The notes below the pieces were generated by a model. The model searched no databases. It was given only the letters and a program-made list of their open reading frames with translations, and was not told the origin of the DNA. A DNA stretch of 64,000 nucleotides from Agitococcus lubricus (GTDB lineage Bacteria; Pseudomonadota; Gammaproteobacteria; Pseudomonadales; Moraxellaceae): assembly GCF_003051055.1 (NCBI RefSeq), contig NZ_QAON01000015.1, forward strand, positions 35,163-99,162, read 5' to 3'. Below are positions 26,380 to 36,237 of this stretch, piece by piece (the first letter of the stretch is position 1; each line of letters starts with the position of its first letter). The translations under genes and the position numbers were made by a program.

Positions 26380-29070
26380 TTAGCTAATACGCATTAACAA
26401 ACCTTGTGCCTCATTTTTTTGCTCGCTATTACCTTCAGCAATCACTTCCTCTAAAAGGTCGCGCGCACCTGAACGGTCGCCCATATCCGCATAAGCGCGT
26501 GCTAAATCTAAGCGAGTTGCATTTTCGTCTGTACTTGCCAAGAAAGAAAACTCTTTATCTAAATCGGCAACTACATCATCGCTGGCAACATTGACATCAA
26601 AATCAAGGTCATCTGCAGCTACATCAGGTAACTGCTGCGCTAAATCTTGGTCAAAAGCTGCCGCCGCTTGGCTTAAATCAATACTATCTATGGCGGGAAC
26701 AGCTAATTCAGCAGGCGCATCAACTTTGGTTTCATCAATAGAGAAATCGACATCTAAAGCGGCTAAATCCGTGTCTACTGCCGGTTCAGCTTGGGCAACA
26801 CTGAACTCTTCTAACTCAAAACCTTCTGTCAGATTTAAGTCAACTTCGTCTTTTTGCTCTTCCTTAAACTCAGCCAGTGCTTGCTCAAAATCTAAGGACG
26901 TTTCTAAGACAGGGGCTGGTGCCTCTTGGACGGGTGCATCAACTTTATGCTCGGCTAAGAAATCATCTAAGCTATCAAGCGACAGGTTATTATCAAACTT
27001 AAGAGCAGGCTTCTCGTCGACTTCTGCTTTAGTTTCCAAGTTTAAGTCTAAGGATAAATCTAAGGCTGGCGCTTGTGGTGGCTCAATTTTTTCTTCTTTA
27101 GCAAAAGAGAATTCTAAGCTGTTATTTAATAACGACTCTATTTCCTGTGCTTTTGGCGGCTCAACCGCCGCTTGTTGTAGCTCCACAGGGTCAGGAATGA
27201 TTTCTATGTCTAAGGCTTTTAAGTTAGGTTGTGACAAGCTCATCGCAAAATCTTTTTCAAGATCTTCTAAACTTGGCATTTCCTCGTCTTGTTGCGGTTT
27301 GATAGCAACTTTTTCGTATTGAATTTCGTCACTTTTAACCGCAACTTTAGGGGGTGGCGGTAACAAAGCCTTTAACTTTTCGGCCTCAACCGTTGCCTCT
27401 AATTCACCCAATAGCTCCAGTTTTGCAAACTGCTCTTCAAAACTCTGACGGTCTTTTTGTTTAACAAAAATCTCTAACAGTTTGAGGTGCAAGTCAGCAC
27501 GCTCAGGCGTTTGTACTAAGGCTTTACTTAAAATACCAACTGCCTGTGGATAACGCTCCATTTCTAAGTAAGGTTGTACTTCTTCTAATGGATCGGCTGG
27601 CTTTTTAACTTCAGGTGCAGGCTTAACAGGCACAGGTTGTTTAGCCACTTCCGGTGCAGGTGCTGGTGCAGCTGGTTTTGGCGCAGGCGGCGGTGCACTG
27701 GGGCGGCTAGGCTCAGATTTCTTTCCTTTACTTTTTAAGAAGAAAATCACCGCAATAATGACAATCAGTGCAACACCACCAATAATAGGCATCATAGAAC
27801 CGCCTGATTGTTGTGCAGGTGCATCTGGTGCTGCTTTAGCTTCAGTTGCCAAAAAAGATTGGGTAACGACTGCACAGGCCATTGTGGCGAGCGCTTTTTT
27901 CTCTAAGGTGTTTTTTTCACTCATTTTTTGCTTCGCTGCTTGTTCGGCACTCAGACGTCGCGCTTTAAGCTGGGCTTCTAACTGAGCCAGCTTAGCGTTT
28001 TGTAGTGCAATTTTTTGATCGTTTTCTTTCAGTTTTTGTTCAAGCACGGCTACTTCGTGACTCATTTTAGTGGTTTTAGTCACTAATTTTTGATTCGTCA
28101 CACTAACAGCACCTTTCGGCATTGCTGTCTGAGTACCCTCTTTTTGCTTGGAATGAACCCCTGCCTTGGCCGTCACGTTACCTGTAGGAGCGACAAGTTT
28201 CATTTGAGCTTTAGGCGCTTTTTGAACAGCCAAACTTGCTTTAGCATGACTGGTTGCATCAATTTGCTGACGCGCTAACGGTTTATTTGCTGCTTGCGGC
28301 ATCACGATGGCTTTAGCCTGAGCAGCAACTTGCGTATTGGCGTTTTGATTGGAAAGGGCTGGCACGCGTAAGACTTCGCCATTTTTAAGCATGTTAATAT
28401 CATTCGCAATAAACGCTTGCGGATTCGCCTTATGAAGTACTTTCATCATTTCTGGCACAGAAATGGTGGTGCTCGGTCTTACGCGCCGAGCAATACTCCA
28501 TAAGGTGTCATACTTTTTTACTTGGTATGTCTTATTCGTGTCTGTATTTACTTCAGCCACCAACTCTTGTTCCTCTGCCATCGGTGGCGGCTCTACATTT
28601 AAGGGGGCAACAATCGGAGGGGGAACTTGTTTGACCACGACGGGGGCAGCAACAGGCATTTGCTGGCTTGATTTTGCCGTTGGCGGGTCAAGAAAAGCGG
28701 TGACTTCTTGCAAACGGGTATTATTAGGCCATGTAATGCGTAACACAAAATCTAAAAATGGTTCGGTCACACGTTTATGACTACTGATTTTAATCACCGA
28801 ACGACCAGCCTGCATGCTGACTTCAAAACGCAGCTCGGTCAAAAAATAATTTTGCTCAATACCTAAACGTTGAAAGTCTTCGGGGCTCGCCAAACTGACT
28901 TTGATATCTTCCTCGGTCAAATCGCCAATATCACTGAGTTCGACTTCTGCACGAAATGGTTCACCCAATGCAGACTTCGTTTTGATATTTTGTATGGCTA
29001 AGGCATGAGTTAATCCCGGCAGCATGACCCCTATGCTTAATAAGGCCATTGTAAGCTTACGCAGAACCAT
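26380..29070 (-). CDS. fimV: FimV-type peptidoglycan-binding pilus/polarity protein
   Basis: An 896-residue inner-membrane hub protein; in Pseudomonas FimV organises type IV pilus assembly and ChpA-linked cAMP signalling. A signal peptide (LTMALLSIGVMLPGLTHALA) is followed by the FimV N-terminal domain (IKTKSALGEPFRAEVELSD). A LysM domain covers about residues 180-240 (YQVKKYDTLWSIARRVRP). After a charged coiled coil comes the membrane helix (MMPIIGGVALIVIIAVIFFL), a TPR-like region, a long acidic stretch, and the conserved FimV C-terminal domain (RLDLARAYADMGDRSGARDLL). The ATG at 29070 has AGGAAA upstream and directly precedes the signal peptide; an in-frame ATG 55 codons earlier is unlikely. 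Confidence 0.94.
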   Translation of the reverse strand: MVLRKLTMALLSIGVMLPGLTHALAIQNIKTKSALGEPFRAEVELSDIGDLTEEDIKVSLASPEDFQRLGIEQNYFLTELRFEVSMQAGRSVIKISSHKRVTEPFLDFVLRITWPNNTRLQEVTAFLDPPTAKSSQQMPVAAPVVVKQVPPPIVAPLNVEPPPMAEEQELVAEVNTDTNKTYQVKKYDTLWSIARRVRPSTTISVPEMMKVLHKANPQAFIANDINMLKNGEVLRVPALSNQNANTQVAAQAKAIVMPQAANKPLARQQIDATSHAKASLAVQKAPKAQMKLVAPTGNVTAKAGVHSKQKEGTQTAMPKGAVSVTNQKLVTKTTKMSHEVAVLEQKLKENDQKIALQNAKLAQLEAQLKARRLSAEQAAKQKMSEKNTLEKKALATMACAVVTQSFLATEAKAAPDAPAQQSGGSMMPIIGGVALIVIIAVIFFLKSKGKKSEPSRPSAPPPAPKPAAPAPAPEVAKQPVPVKPAPEVKKPADPLEEVQPYLEMERYPQAVGILSKALVQTPERADLHLKLLEIFVKQKDRQSFEEQFAKLELLGELEATVEAEKLKALLPPPPKVAVKSDEIQYEKVAIKPQQDEEMPSLEDLEKDFAMSLSQPNLKALDIEIIPDPVELQQAAVEPPKAQEIESLLNNSLEFSFAKEEKIEPPQAPALDLSLDLNLETKAEVDEKPALKFDNNLSLDSLDDFLAEHKVDAPVQEAPAPVLETSLDFEQALAEFKEEQKDEVDLNLTEGFELEEFSVAQAEPAVDTDLAALDVDFSIDETKVDAPAELAVPAIDSIDLSQAAAAFDQDLAQQLPDVAADDLDFDVNVASDDVVADLDKEFSFLASTDENATRLDLARAYADMGDRSGARDLLEEVIAEGNSEQKNEAQGLLMRIS

Positions 29071-29488
29071 TGTTTGTTTCCTTTGCTGGTTATTCTTTGT
29101 TATGAGTCTACACTCATCATCACTGTTGGGCGACACCCTCATGACGTATGACTTATGGATATACCCTGTCTCTCTGTGACACTTCCGAAAAAACACCCCA
29201 CAGATGGAGGCTTTTTTCGATAACAACGGAGGCAAACCGTATTTTTATAGACATTTGCCAATAATACGTGTTTTTATCATAAGCCTTCTATGACTCGCAA
29301 TCACTAATGCAGTTAATTGTGAGGTTGTTGTTCTAATATCAAACGTTTGAACCTGAGAGATGACGTTGGCTCCTATTTACATGGTCTTTAGCGACATGTT
29401 CACCGTTTATAACGGCCAACAGGCTCACAGTCACAGCGTTGAACCAACACTGCTGGGCATATCAGCCAACAGCAGTTTTTGGTGTGAT
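29071..29488. other. intergenic region upstream of fimV
   Basis: About 418 bp with no convincing gene on either strand. It should hold the fimV promoter. A small imperfect inverted repeat (CTGCTGGGCATATCAGCCAACAGCAG, about 29450-29475) lies just past the end of the oxidoreductase gene and may help termination, but no T-run is present. Confidence 0.4.
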
Positions 29489-30496
29489 TTAGGCTTGCGG
29501 CACACGCATGACAATTTTACCAAATTGTGCGCCTTGTGCCATGTGTCTAAAGGCGGCCACACCATCCTCTAAAGCATAAATACTATCTACAATCGGTTTA
29601 ATTTGGTGTTTTTCGACAAAATCTACCATGTCGGCGAACTGTTGGTCACTACCCATCGTCGAGCCTAAAATAGACACCTGCTTCCAAAAGATTTTTTGTG
29701 GATTTAAGCCGTTAATTGCGCCTTGTCCCCCCCCGTAAAAAGCAATACGACCACCAAAGCCCAAGACATCAATTAAGGCGGCAAAACCATTACCACAGGC
29801 ACTGTCAATCACCACATCCATTTCGCCATAGGTTTTTACAAAGGTTTTTTGCCAACCTTCTTGGTTATAAAGTACACCAGCTTTGGCACCTAGCTGTACG
29901 GCTTTGGCAATTTTTTCTTCGCTACTCGAGGTCACATACACTTCAGCACCTGCCGCAATCGCAAACTGCATGGCAAATAATGCGACACCGCCACCAATAC
30001 CGCTAATTAAGACTTTTTCGCCTGCTTGTAACTGAGCACGACCAAATAAAGCACGATAAGCCGTTAAGCCTGCTAGAGGTAAAGCGGCGGCTTGCTCTAT
30101 GGTTAAATGATGGGGAGCGAGACGCATTTTATCTGCATCCACGATAACAAACTCTGCCAACGTACCGTCTTTGGGTAAACCCATAATATGATATTGTTTG
30201 GATTGATGACGTTCACTCTCGCCCCAGTGATTATTGGGATTAATAATCACAGTTTTACCTAACCACGCACTATTAACACCTTCACCTATTGACTCAACGA
30301 TGCCTACACCATCAGAACCTAAAATGGTTGGAAACTTAATGCCTGCATATTGGCCTTGCGTAATCCATACATCACGGTGATTTAAGGCAGCAGCTAAAAC
30401 CTTAATGCGTACTTCGCCTGCTTGAGCGAGGGGCTGAGGATAGTCTGGATTAAAGACAATACCGTCTTCTTTGGAAGTGAGTACAAGAGCTTTCAT
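29489..30496 (-). CDS. zinc-type alcohol dehydrogenase-like / quinone oxidoreductase (MDR family)
   Basis: A 335-residue medium-chain dehydrogenase/reductase. The N-terminal catalytic fold shows KVLAAALNHRDVWITQGQY and FPTILGSDGVGIVESIG; the Rossmann domain has GEKVLISGIGGGVALFAMQFA, then YVTSSSEEKIAKAVQLGAK. Such proteins reduce enones, quinones or related carbonyls with NAD(P)H; the exact substrate is not predictable. The usual structural zinc cysteines are absent, so it resembles the zinc-free members. It stands alone between fimV and an unknown gene. Confidence 0.85.
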   Translation of the reverse strand: MKALVLTSKEDGIVFNPDYPQPLAQAGEVRIKVLAAALNHRDVWITQGQYAGIKFPTILGSDGVGIVESIGEGVNSAWLGKTVIINPNNHWGESERHQSKQYHIMGLPKDGTLAEFVIVDADKMRLAPHHLTIEQAAALPLAGLTAYRALFGRAQLQAGEKVLISGIGGGVALFAMQFAIAAGAEVYVTSSSEEKIAKAVQLGAKAGVLYNQEGWQKTFVKTYGEMDVVIDSACGNGFAALIDVLGFGGRIAFYGGGQGAINGLNPQKIFWKQVSILGSTMGSDQQFADMVDFVEKHQIKPIVDSIYALEDGVAAFRHMAQGAQFGKIVMRVPQA

Positions 30497-30546
30497 AGGG
30501 CATCCTAGTTTTCAAAAATATAACTTATTTAAATAACATCAGGGAA

Positions 30547-31110
30547 TTAATCAGTTATCAACCCCCACACAAACACTGCAAAAAATATACTAAGGCTATA
30601 ACAAAACAACCAAAATAAACGCAAGATTTTTTTATCAATAGCGTTTTGTACTAATCTATTTTTGAATTCATAATAATACGAGCTAAAGGTGCGTTTAGGT
30701 AGAATAAAAACTTCCTTGATAGTAACATTAGCTGTATTAGTATGCGCGTAATTAAAAATACCTGTCATATATGCACTAATACCTTCTTTAAACAACTCTT
30801 TAATTAGATTCAAACTGTTTTTTATTTTTCTTGGAATAATTAAACGCTCTACAATAATATTCCCCTGAAAATCATCAATGTAAGCAAATTTAACCTGTTG
30901 GCCTTTATAACTATATATTCCATACCTTAGCAAATACTCTCCTGTCCAATCTCCATCTAAGTAACAGATAATAAAAAAATTTTTCTCGCTATCAATCGCC
31001 CAATACAGTTTTTCTTCTTTAATTTTTTGTAGTCGTCCCAAAGATATTATGGATTTCCATCGAATTTTTTTCTTATCTTGTTTACTCATTTCCCTGTATA
31101 TAAAAGCCAC
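30547..31110 (-). CDS. hypothetical protein with C-terminal membrane helix
   Basis: A 187-residue protein that I do not recognise. It is Lys- and aromatic-rich, noticeably more AT-rich than its neighbours, and ends in one hydrophobic segment (ILRLFWLFCYSLSIFFAVFVWG), so it could be tail-anchored with a ~155-residue cytoplasmic domain. Segments YWAIDSEKNFFIICYLDGDW and KFAYIDDFQGNIIVERLI suggest an alpha/beta soluble domain. The start is uncertain: a GTG at 31110 follows GAGAGAT, and an ATG at 31089 follows AGGGAA at short spacing. It interrupts the usual asd-fimV neighbourhood, which suggests lineage-specific insertion. Confidence 0.65.
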   Translation of the reverse strand: MAFIYREMSKQDKKKIRWKSIISLGRLQKIKEEKLYWAIDSEKNFFIICYLDGDWTGEYLLRYGIYSYKGQQVKFAYIDDFQGNIIVERLIIPRKIKNSLNLIKELFKEGISAYMTGIFNYAHTNTANVTIKEVFILPKRTFSSYYYEFKNRLVQNAIDKKILRLFWLFCYSLSIFFAVFVWGLITD

Positions 31111-31167
31111 TTTATCTCTCGCTAAAATTATCAGACAAGCTAAGTGCTTGCCTGATAACTTTCTATA

Positions 31168-32274
31168 TTAACCTTCAATTAACAAGCGTAACATACGGCG
31201 TAATGGCTCAGCAGCACCCCATAATAATTGGTCGCCAATCACAAAAGCAGAAATATACTCACCGCCCATGTTTAATTTACGCACACGACCAACGCCGATA
31301 TCTAATTTGCCAGTAATAGAAGCTGGTGTTAATTCGTTGACCGAAATTTCACGATTGTTTGGCACCCATTTAACCCATGGATTAGCTGATTTAATAATTG
31401 CTTCGATTTCATCCAAAGGTAAATCTTTTTTCAGTTTTAGGGTTAAGGCTAAGCTGTGGCAACGCATTGCACCAATACGCACACATAAACCATCAACAGG
31501 CACAACATCGGTATTGCCTAAGATTTTGTTGACTTCGGCTTGACCTTTCCATTCTTCTTTAGATTGACCATTGTCTAATTGCTTATCAATCCAAGGAATT
31601 AAACCACCTGCTAATGGTGCACCAAAAAACTCTGTGGGTACGTCTTGACGAATAGACTGAGCGACTTTTTTGTCAATTTCTAAAATGGCAGACGATGGTG
31701 TTGCTAACTCTGCTTCAACCGCTGAGTGAATCACGCCCATGCCTTTTAATAATTCACGCATATGGTTAGCACCGCCACCAGACGCGGCTTGATAAGTCAT
31801 CGAACTGACCCACTCCACCAAACCTGCATGGAATAAACCGCCCATACCCATTAACATAATGGAGTTAGTACAGTTGCCACCAATGAAGTTTTTGATGCCT
31901 TTGGCTAAGCCCTCTTTAATCACATTTAAGTTAACGGGGTCTAACACGATGATGGCATCATCTTCCATGCGTAAAGCAGAAGCTGCATCAATCCAGTAAC
32001 CATTCCAACCCGCAGCACGTAATTTTGGATAGATGTCATTAGTGTAATCACCACCTTGACAAGTCAAAATTACATCCATGCCTTTTAAGGCATCAACATC
32101 ATTCGCATCTAATAAGGCAGGCGCTTCTTTACCGCCAAAATTAGGCGCTTTGCCGCCAGCATTACTGGTAGAAAAATAAACGGGTTCAAAATGAGCAAAA
32201 TCATTCTCTTCAACCATACGTTGCATGAGCACAGAACCCACCATGCCACGCCAACCCACTAAACCTACACGCAT
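31168..32274 (-). CDS. asd: aspartate-semialdehyde dehydrogenase
   Basis: A 368-residue NADP-dependent enzyme that makes aspartate semialdehyde for lysine, threonine, methionine and diaminopimelate synthesis. The nucleotide loop is [20 protein letters not shown] at the N terminus, the catalytic Cys lies in [17 protein letters not shown] (about residue 135), and [18 protein letters not shown] follows. It is the gammaproteobacterial long type. The ATG at 32274 has GAGGAAAACAG upstream and fits known starts; an upstream in-frame extension of 26 codons is not conserved-looking. Confidence 0.96.
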   Translation of the reverse strand: MRVGLVGWRGMVGSVLMQRMVEENDFAHFEPVYFSTSNAGGKAPNFGGKEAPALLDANDVDALKGMDVILTCQGGDYTNDIYPKLRAAGWNGYWIDAASALRMEDDAIIVLDPVNLNVIKEGLAKGIKNFIGGNCTNSIMLMGMGGLFHAGLVEWVSSMTYQAASGGGANHMRELLKGMGVIHSAVEAELATPSSAILEIDKKVAQSIRQDVPTEFFGAPLAGGLIPWIDKQLDNGQSKEEWKGQAEVNKILGNTDVVPVDGLCVRIGAMRCHSLALTLKLKKDLPLDEIEAIIKSANPWVKWVPNNREISVNELTPASITGKLDIGVGRVRKLNMGGEYISAFVIGDQLLWGAAEPLRRMLRLLIEG

Positions 32275-32350
32275 TCTGTTTTCCTCGTTCATCGCCCTCT
32301 TCCCCCATTGACTAAGGGGCAAACTAAAAGGCGGTAATCTGTAGAACCTC

Positions 32351-32420
32351 ACCCCAACCCTCCCCTAAATTAAGGGAGGGAACATGCTCCCCCTAATTTA
32401 GGGGGAGGCTGGGAAGGGGT
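32351..32420. repeat. GC-rich double palindrome between leuB and asd
   Basis: Two hairpins sit side by side: CCCTCCC/GGGAGGG around 32358-32380 and CTCCCCC/GGGGGAG at 32387-32407. The outer sequences also pair imperfectly (ACCCCAACCCTCCCC near 32351 with GGGGGAGGCTGGGAAGGGGT ending at 32420). The core CTCCCCTAAAT is shared with the hairpin at 49398-49418. It looks like a REP-type repeat and could attenuate leuB-to-asd readthrough or protect mRNA ends. Confidence 0.7.
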
Positions 32421-32424
32421 AAAC

Positions 32425-33498
32425 TTAAATAGCAGCAACCACTGCATCGCCCATTTGGCTAGTACCGACTTTTTGTGACCCTTCAGTCCAAATATCGGCG
32501 GTGCGTAACCCTTGGTCTAACACCTTACCCACCGCATCTTCAATCGCTTTAGCGGCAGCTTCTTGGTTAAAGGTATAACGCAACATCATGGCAACGGATA
32601 AAATCGTTGCTAATGGGTTAGCAATGCCCTTGCCTGCGATGTCAGGCGCAGAACCATGACATGGCTCATACATGCCCTTTTTGTTTTCATCTAAAGAAGC
32701 CGATGGCAACATACCAATCGAACCCGTCAACATCGCGGCTTCGTCCGATAAAATGTCGCCAAATAAGTTGCCTGTGAAAATCACATCAAATTGTTTAGGG
32801 GCACGTACCAATTGCATCGCACAGTTATCAACATACATGTGGCTTAATTGCACTTCTGGATATTCTTTACCCACTTCGGTAGCAATTTCTTTCCACAATT
32901 CAGTGACTTCTAAGACGTTGGCTTTATCCACTGACAACACTTTTTTGTTGCGTTGCATCGCTAATTGAAAAGCAACATGGGCAATACGACGGATTTCACT
33001 TTCGCTATAGACATCCGTATTATAACCTTGACGCTCACCACTTTCTAAGGTGCGAATACCACGCGGTTGACCAAAATAAATGCCACCCGTTAATTCACGC
33101 ACAATCAAAATATCCAAACCCGCAACAATCTCAGGCTTTAAGCTAGAGGCAGAGGCTAATTGGGGATATAAAATCGCTGGGCGTAAGTTTGCAAATAAGT
33201 TTAGTGCAGAACGAATCTTTAACAAGCCACGCTCTGGACGAATCGAACGCTCAATGGTATCCCACTTTGGCCCCCCGACTGCCCCCAATAAAATAGCATC
33301 CGCTTTTTGCGCTGCTTCTAGAGTTTGATCAGGTAATGGCACGCCTGTCGCATCAATCGCACAACCGCCTAATAGTTCATGGGAGTACGTGAGGTCTAAG
33401 TTAAATTGTTGATTGACTTTATCTAACACTTTAACCGCTTCGGCCATAATTTCTGGGCCAATACCATCACCCGCTAAAATAACAATATGCTTACTCAT
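32425..33498 (-). CDS. leuB: 3-isopropylmalate dehydrogenase
   Basis: A 357-residue NAD-dependent beta-decarboxylating dehydrogenase, third step of leucine synthesis. Signatures include [31 protein letters not shown], the Arg-rich LFANLRPA site, [14 protein letters not shown], and the metal-binding Asp residues in [18 protein letters not shown]. Length is standard. It follows a small secreted-protein gene inserted between leuD and leuB. Confidence 0.97.
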   Translation of the reverse strand: MSKHIVILAGDGIGPEIMAEAVKVLDKVNQQFNLDLTYSHELLGGCAIDATGVPLPDQTLEAAQKADAILLGAVGGPKWDTIERSIRPERGLLKIRSALNLFANLRPAILYPQLASASSLKPEIVAGLDILIVRELTGGIYFGQPRGIRTLESGERQGYNTDVYSESEIRRIAHVAFQLAMQRNKKVLSVDKANVLEVTELWKEIATEVGKEYPEVQLSHMYVDNCAMQLVRAPKQFDVIFTGNLFGDILSDEAAMLTGSIGMLPSASLDENKKGMYEPCHGSAPDIAGKGIANPLATILSVAMMLRYTFNQEAAAKAIEDAVGKVLDQGLRTADIWTEGSQKVGTSQMGDAVVAAI

Positions 33499-33520
33499 AT
33501 TTTCCTATCACTCACTGATA

Positions 33521-33871
33521 TTACAAAGAGCGATTGCCCTCACAGACAAACCAGCCCTCATTTTTTGTCCAGACAATTTCACCACTACTAAACGCCACAT
33601 TATCCATCACCAAGACAGAGGGTGGATTTTCTGCGGCTTTAATCGTGTTGACTAAAACATGCAAGTCGCGTCCTCTCACCTCTTGCAGTTGGCCTTGAAT
33701 ACTGGCATCAACCATTTCATCATTCACGCTAATTTTCGTGTTATAACAAATGGCTTTACCTACCGCACGATAAGTTAAACCCTTGATTTTTAAGTCACGA
33801 TACAATCCATCGGCATTAGCTGCACTTAAACCTAAGCTCAGCAATAGCGCTGTTGTTATTATTTTTAGCAT
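33521..33871 (-). CDS. small exported protein of unknown function
   Basis: A 116-residue protein with a clear signal peptide (IITTALLLSLGLSAANA, cleavage near residue 20). The mature ~95 residues contain two cysteines (AICYNTK and WFVCEGN) that could form a disulfide in the periplasm. I do not recognise the family. It lies in the leu block, 22 nt upstream of leuB and about 140 nt downstream of leuD, on the same strand, so it is probably cotranscribed with leuB even though a link to leucine synthesis is not evident. Confidence 0.7.
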   Translation of the reverse strand: MLKIITTALLLSLGLSAANADGLYRDLKIKGLTYRAVGKAICYNTKISVNDEMVDASIQGQLQEVRGRDLHVLVNTIKAAENPPSVLVMDNVAFSSGEIVWTKNEGWFVCEGNRSL

Positions 33872-34013
33872 GATGTTGACCCTCTATGATGGGAAAAGAC
33901 AGGAGATAAAAAGAGCTAAATTGACTCTAATAATGATTCTGCCTTTCATCATAGTGAATGATTGACAAGGGGTAAAGTGTTACGTCTATCACACAATACT
34001 CTGCCCTATGTAC

Positions 34014-34661
34014 TTATCTCAAAGCATTAAATACCCATGGACGAGCCACTTTAGCTTTAGCTTCAAAGGCACGAATGTCTTCGGCTGCTTGTAACGTTAA
34101 ACCAATATCGTCCAAACCATTTAACAAGCAATGACGACGGAAAGCATCGACTTCAAAGCTAAATGCTTCGCCATTGGGGCGAATCACTTGTTGCTTGGCT
34201 AAATCTACTGTTAACTGATAGCCTTCGTTGGCTTCACATTCTTTAAATAAAATATCAACTTGTTCTTCGCTTAATACCACAGGTAATAAGCCATTTTTGA
34301 AACAGTTGTTAAAGAAAATATCCGCAAAACTTGGCGCAATAACCGCTCTAAAACCATATTCATCTAATGCCCAAGGTGCATGTTCACGGCTAGAGCCACA
34401 ACCAAAATTTTGGCGTGCCAATAACACTTGTGCGCCTTGATAACGGGCTTGATTTAACACAAACTCGGTATTGATGGGGCGTTTGCTACAATCTTGATTA
34501 GGATAACCCTCATCCAAATAACGCCATTCATCAAACAAATTCACACCAAAACCAATGCGTTTAATCGACTTCAAAAACTGCTTAGGAATGATTTGGTCAG
34601 TATCGACGTTTGCGCGGTCTAAAGGCGCAACCAAACCAGTTAATACGGTAAATGCTTGCAT
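34014..34661 (-). CDS. leuD: 3-isopropylmalate dehydratase small subunit
   Basis: A 215-residue swivel-domain subunit of isopropylmalate isomerase, partner of LeuC. Conserved segments are [34 protein letters not shown] (substrate-binding loop) and [20 protein letters not shown]. Length is typical. It starts 13 nt after leuC, so the two are cotranscribed. Confidence 0.97.
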   Translation of the reverse strand: MQAFTVLTGLVAPLDRANVDTDQIIPKQFLKSIKRIGFGVNLFDEWRYLDEGYPNQDCSKRPINTEFVLNQARYQGAQVLLARQNFGCGSSREHAPWALDEYGFRAVIAPSFADIFFNNCFKNGLLPVVLSEEQVDILFKECEANEGYQLTVDLAKQQVIRPNGEAFSFEVDAFRRHCLLNGLDDIGLTLQAAEDIRAFEAKAKVARPWVFNALR

Positions 34662-34673
34662 AATGTTATCCTC

Positions 34674-36092
34674 TTAGAAGCCACGAACATCAACAAAATG
34701 ACCTGCAATCGCCGCCGCCGCCGCCATCGCTGGGCTGACTAAATGCGTACGACCACCATTGCCTTGACGACCTTCAAAGTTACGGTTTGAGGTTGAAGCA
34801 CAATGCTCACCAGACAATAATTTGTCAGCATTCATCGCCAAACACATGGAGCAACCAGGTTCACGCCATTCAAAACCGGCTTCGGTAAAGATTTTGTCTA
34901 AACCTTCGGCCTCGGCTTGTTTTTTTACCAAACCAGAACCTGCAACCACCATGGCTTGTTTGACGGTATTGGCCACTTTACGGCCTTTAATCACTGCCGC
35001 CGCAGAACGCAAATCTTCAATCCGTGAGTTGGTACAAGAACCAATAAACACACGATCTAATTTAATATCGGTAATCGCTTGTTCAGGTGTTAAGCCCATA
35101 TATTGATACGCACGTTGCCAAGAGCTACGTTGTACCGCATCGTTAGCACTGTCTAAGGTCGGTAATTTAGCACTAATGGGCAATACCATTTCGGGTGAAG
35201 TTCCCCAAGATACTTGCGGCTCAATGGCATTACCATCTAATTCAACCACCGCATCAAATTGAGCATCAGCATCAGATGTTAAGCCCTGCCAATAGGCAAC
35301 GGCGGCATCCCATTGCTCCGCTTTAGGTGCAAATGGCTTGTCTTTGAAGTAAGCAATGGTCTTTTCGTCCACCGCCACCATGCCCACGCGCGCACCTGCT
35401 TCGATAGCCATATTACACACGGTCATGCGGCCTTCCATGCTCATGTCTCTGAACACTTGACCACCAAACTCAATCGCGTAGCCTGTACCACCTGCCGTAC
35501 CAATTTTGCCAATAATCGCTAAAACGACATCTTTAGCAGTCACACCTTCGCCCAATACGCCGTCCACTTTGACCAACATATTTTTGGATTTTTTCTGCAC
35601 CAAACATTGCGTCGCTAAGACGTGCTCTACTTCGCTAGTGCCAATACCATGTGCTAAACAAGCAAATGCACCATGCGTTGCCGTATGAGAATCACCACAG
35701 ACGACGGTCATTCCGGGTAAGGTTAAACCTTGCTCTGGCCCTACCACATGGACAATGCCTTGACGCTCATCAAAAATATCAAACTCAACGACACCAAACT
35801 CTTTGCAGTTGTCATCTAAGGTTTGTACTTGAATGCGTGAAGTTTCGTCTTTAATGCCAGCAATACCTTGACTACGCTCGGCTTTGTCGGTTGGCACGTT
35901 GTGGTCTGGCGTGGCAATGTTGGCATCTAAACGCCACGGTTGACGCTTGGCTAACTTTAAGCCATCAAAGGCTTGAGGACTGGTAACTTCGTGTAATAAT
36001 TGACGGTCAATATAAATTAAACAAGAACCATCATCACGTTGCTTGACTAAGTGGTCATCCCACAATTTGTCATATAAGGTTTTGGCTGACAT
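34674..36092 (-). CDS. leuC: 3-isopropylmalate dehydratase large subunit
   Basis: A 472-residue aconitase-family subunit carrying a [4Fe-4S] cluster. Cluster cysteines lie in [15 protein letters not shown] and in [43 protein letters not shown] sequence lies in the first half. The ATG at 36092 follows AAGGAGATAGCC, a strong ribosome-binding site; an in-frame start 33 nt upstream is not needed. It heads the leuC-leuD unit and is divergent from a LysR regulator 145 bp away. Confidence 0.97.
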   Translation of the reverse strand: MSAKTLYDKLWDDHLVKQRDDGSCLIYIDRQLLHEVTSPQAFDGLKLAKRQPWRLDANIATPDHNVPTDKAERSQGIAGIKDETSRIQVQTLDDNCKEFGVVEFDIFDERQGIVHVVGPEQGLTLPGMTVVCGDSHTATHGAFACLAHGIGTSEVEHVLATQCLVQKKSKNMLVKVDGVLGEGVTAKDVVLAIIGKIGTAGGTGYAIEFGGQVFRDMSMEGRMTVCNMAIEAGARVGMVAVDEKTIAYFKDKPFAPKAEQWDAAVAYWQGLTSDADAQFDAVVELDGNAIEPQVSWGTSPEMVLPISAKLPTLDSANDAVQRSSWQRAYQYMGLTPEQAITDIKLDRVFIGSCTNSRIEDLRSAAAVIKGRKVANTVKQAMVVAGSGLVKKQAEAEGLDKIFTEAGFEWREPGCSMCLAMNADKLLSGEHCASTSNRNFEGRQGNGGRTHLVSPAMAAAAAIAGHFVDVRGF

Positions 36093-36141
36093 GGCTATCT
36101 CCTTCAAAAATCGGTGTGCTATCACGGGCTATAGCAGCGAA

Positions 36142-36168
36142 TGTTTGTATTTTATGCAAGCACAAACA
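36142..36168. promoter_or_regulatory. candidate LysR-type operator in the lysR-leuC divergent region
   Basis: A perfect inverted repeat, TGTTTGT (36142-36148) and ACAAACA (36162-36168). It overlaps TTGTATTTTATGCAA (36145-36159), which fits the T-N11-A dyad bound by LysR-family regulators. It lies 50 bp upstream of the leuC start and about 70 bp upstream of the lysR start. Assignment is by pattern and position only. Confidence 0.5.
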
Positions 36169-36237
36169 ATAAAACAATTTTATAATTTTTATTTATTTGA
36201 TAACTTTATGGAATAAATAAACCCAGAGGATGTTTGT

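Noticed and set aside
26591..27322. 243-codon plus-strand frame antisense to fimV
   Set aside because: Ser/Lys-rich shadow of the acidic FimV region, no family features.
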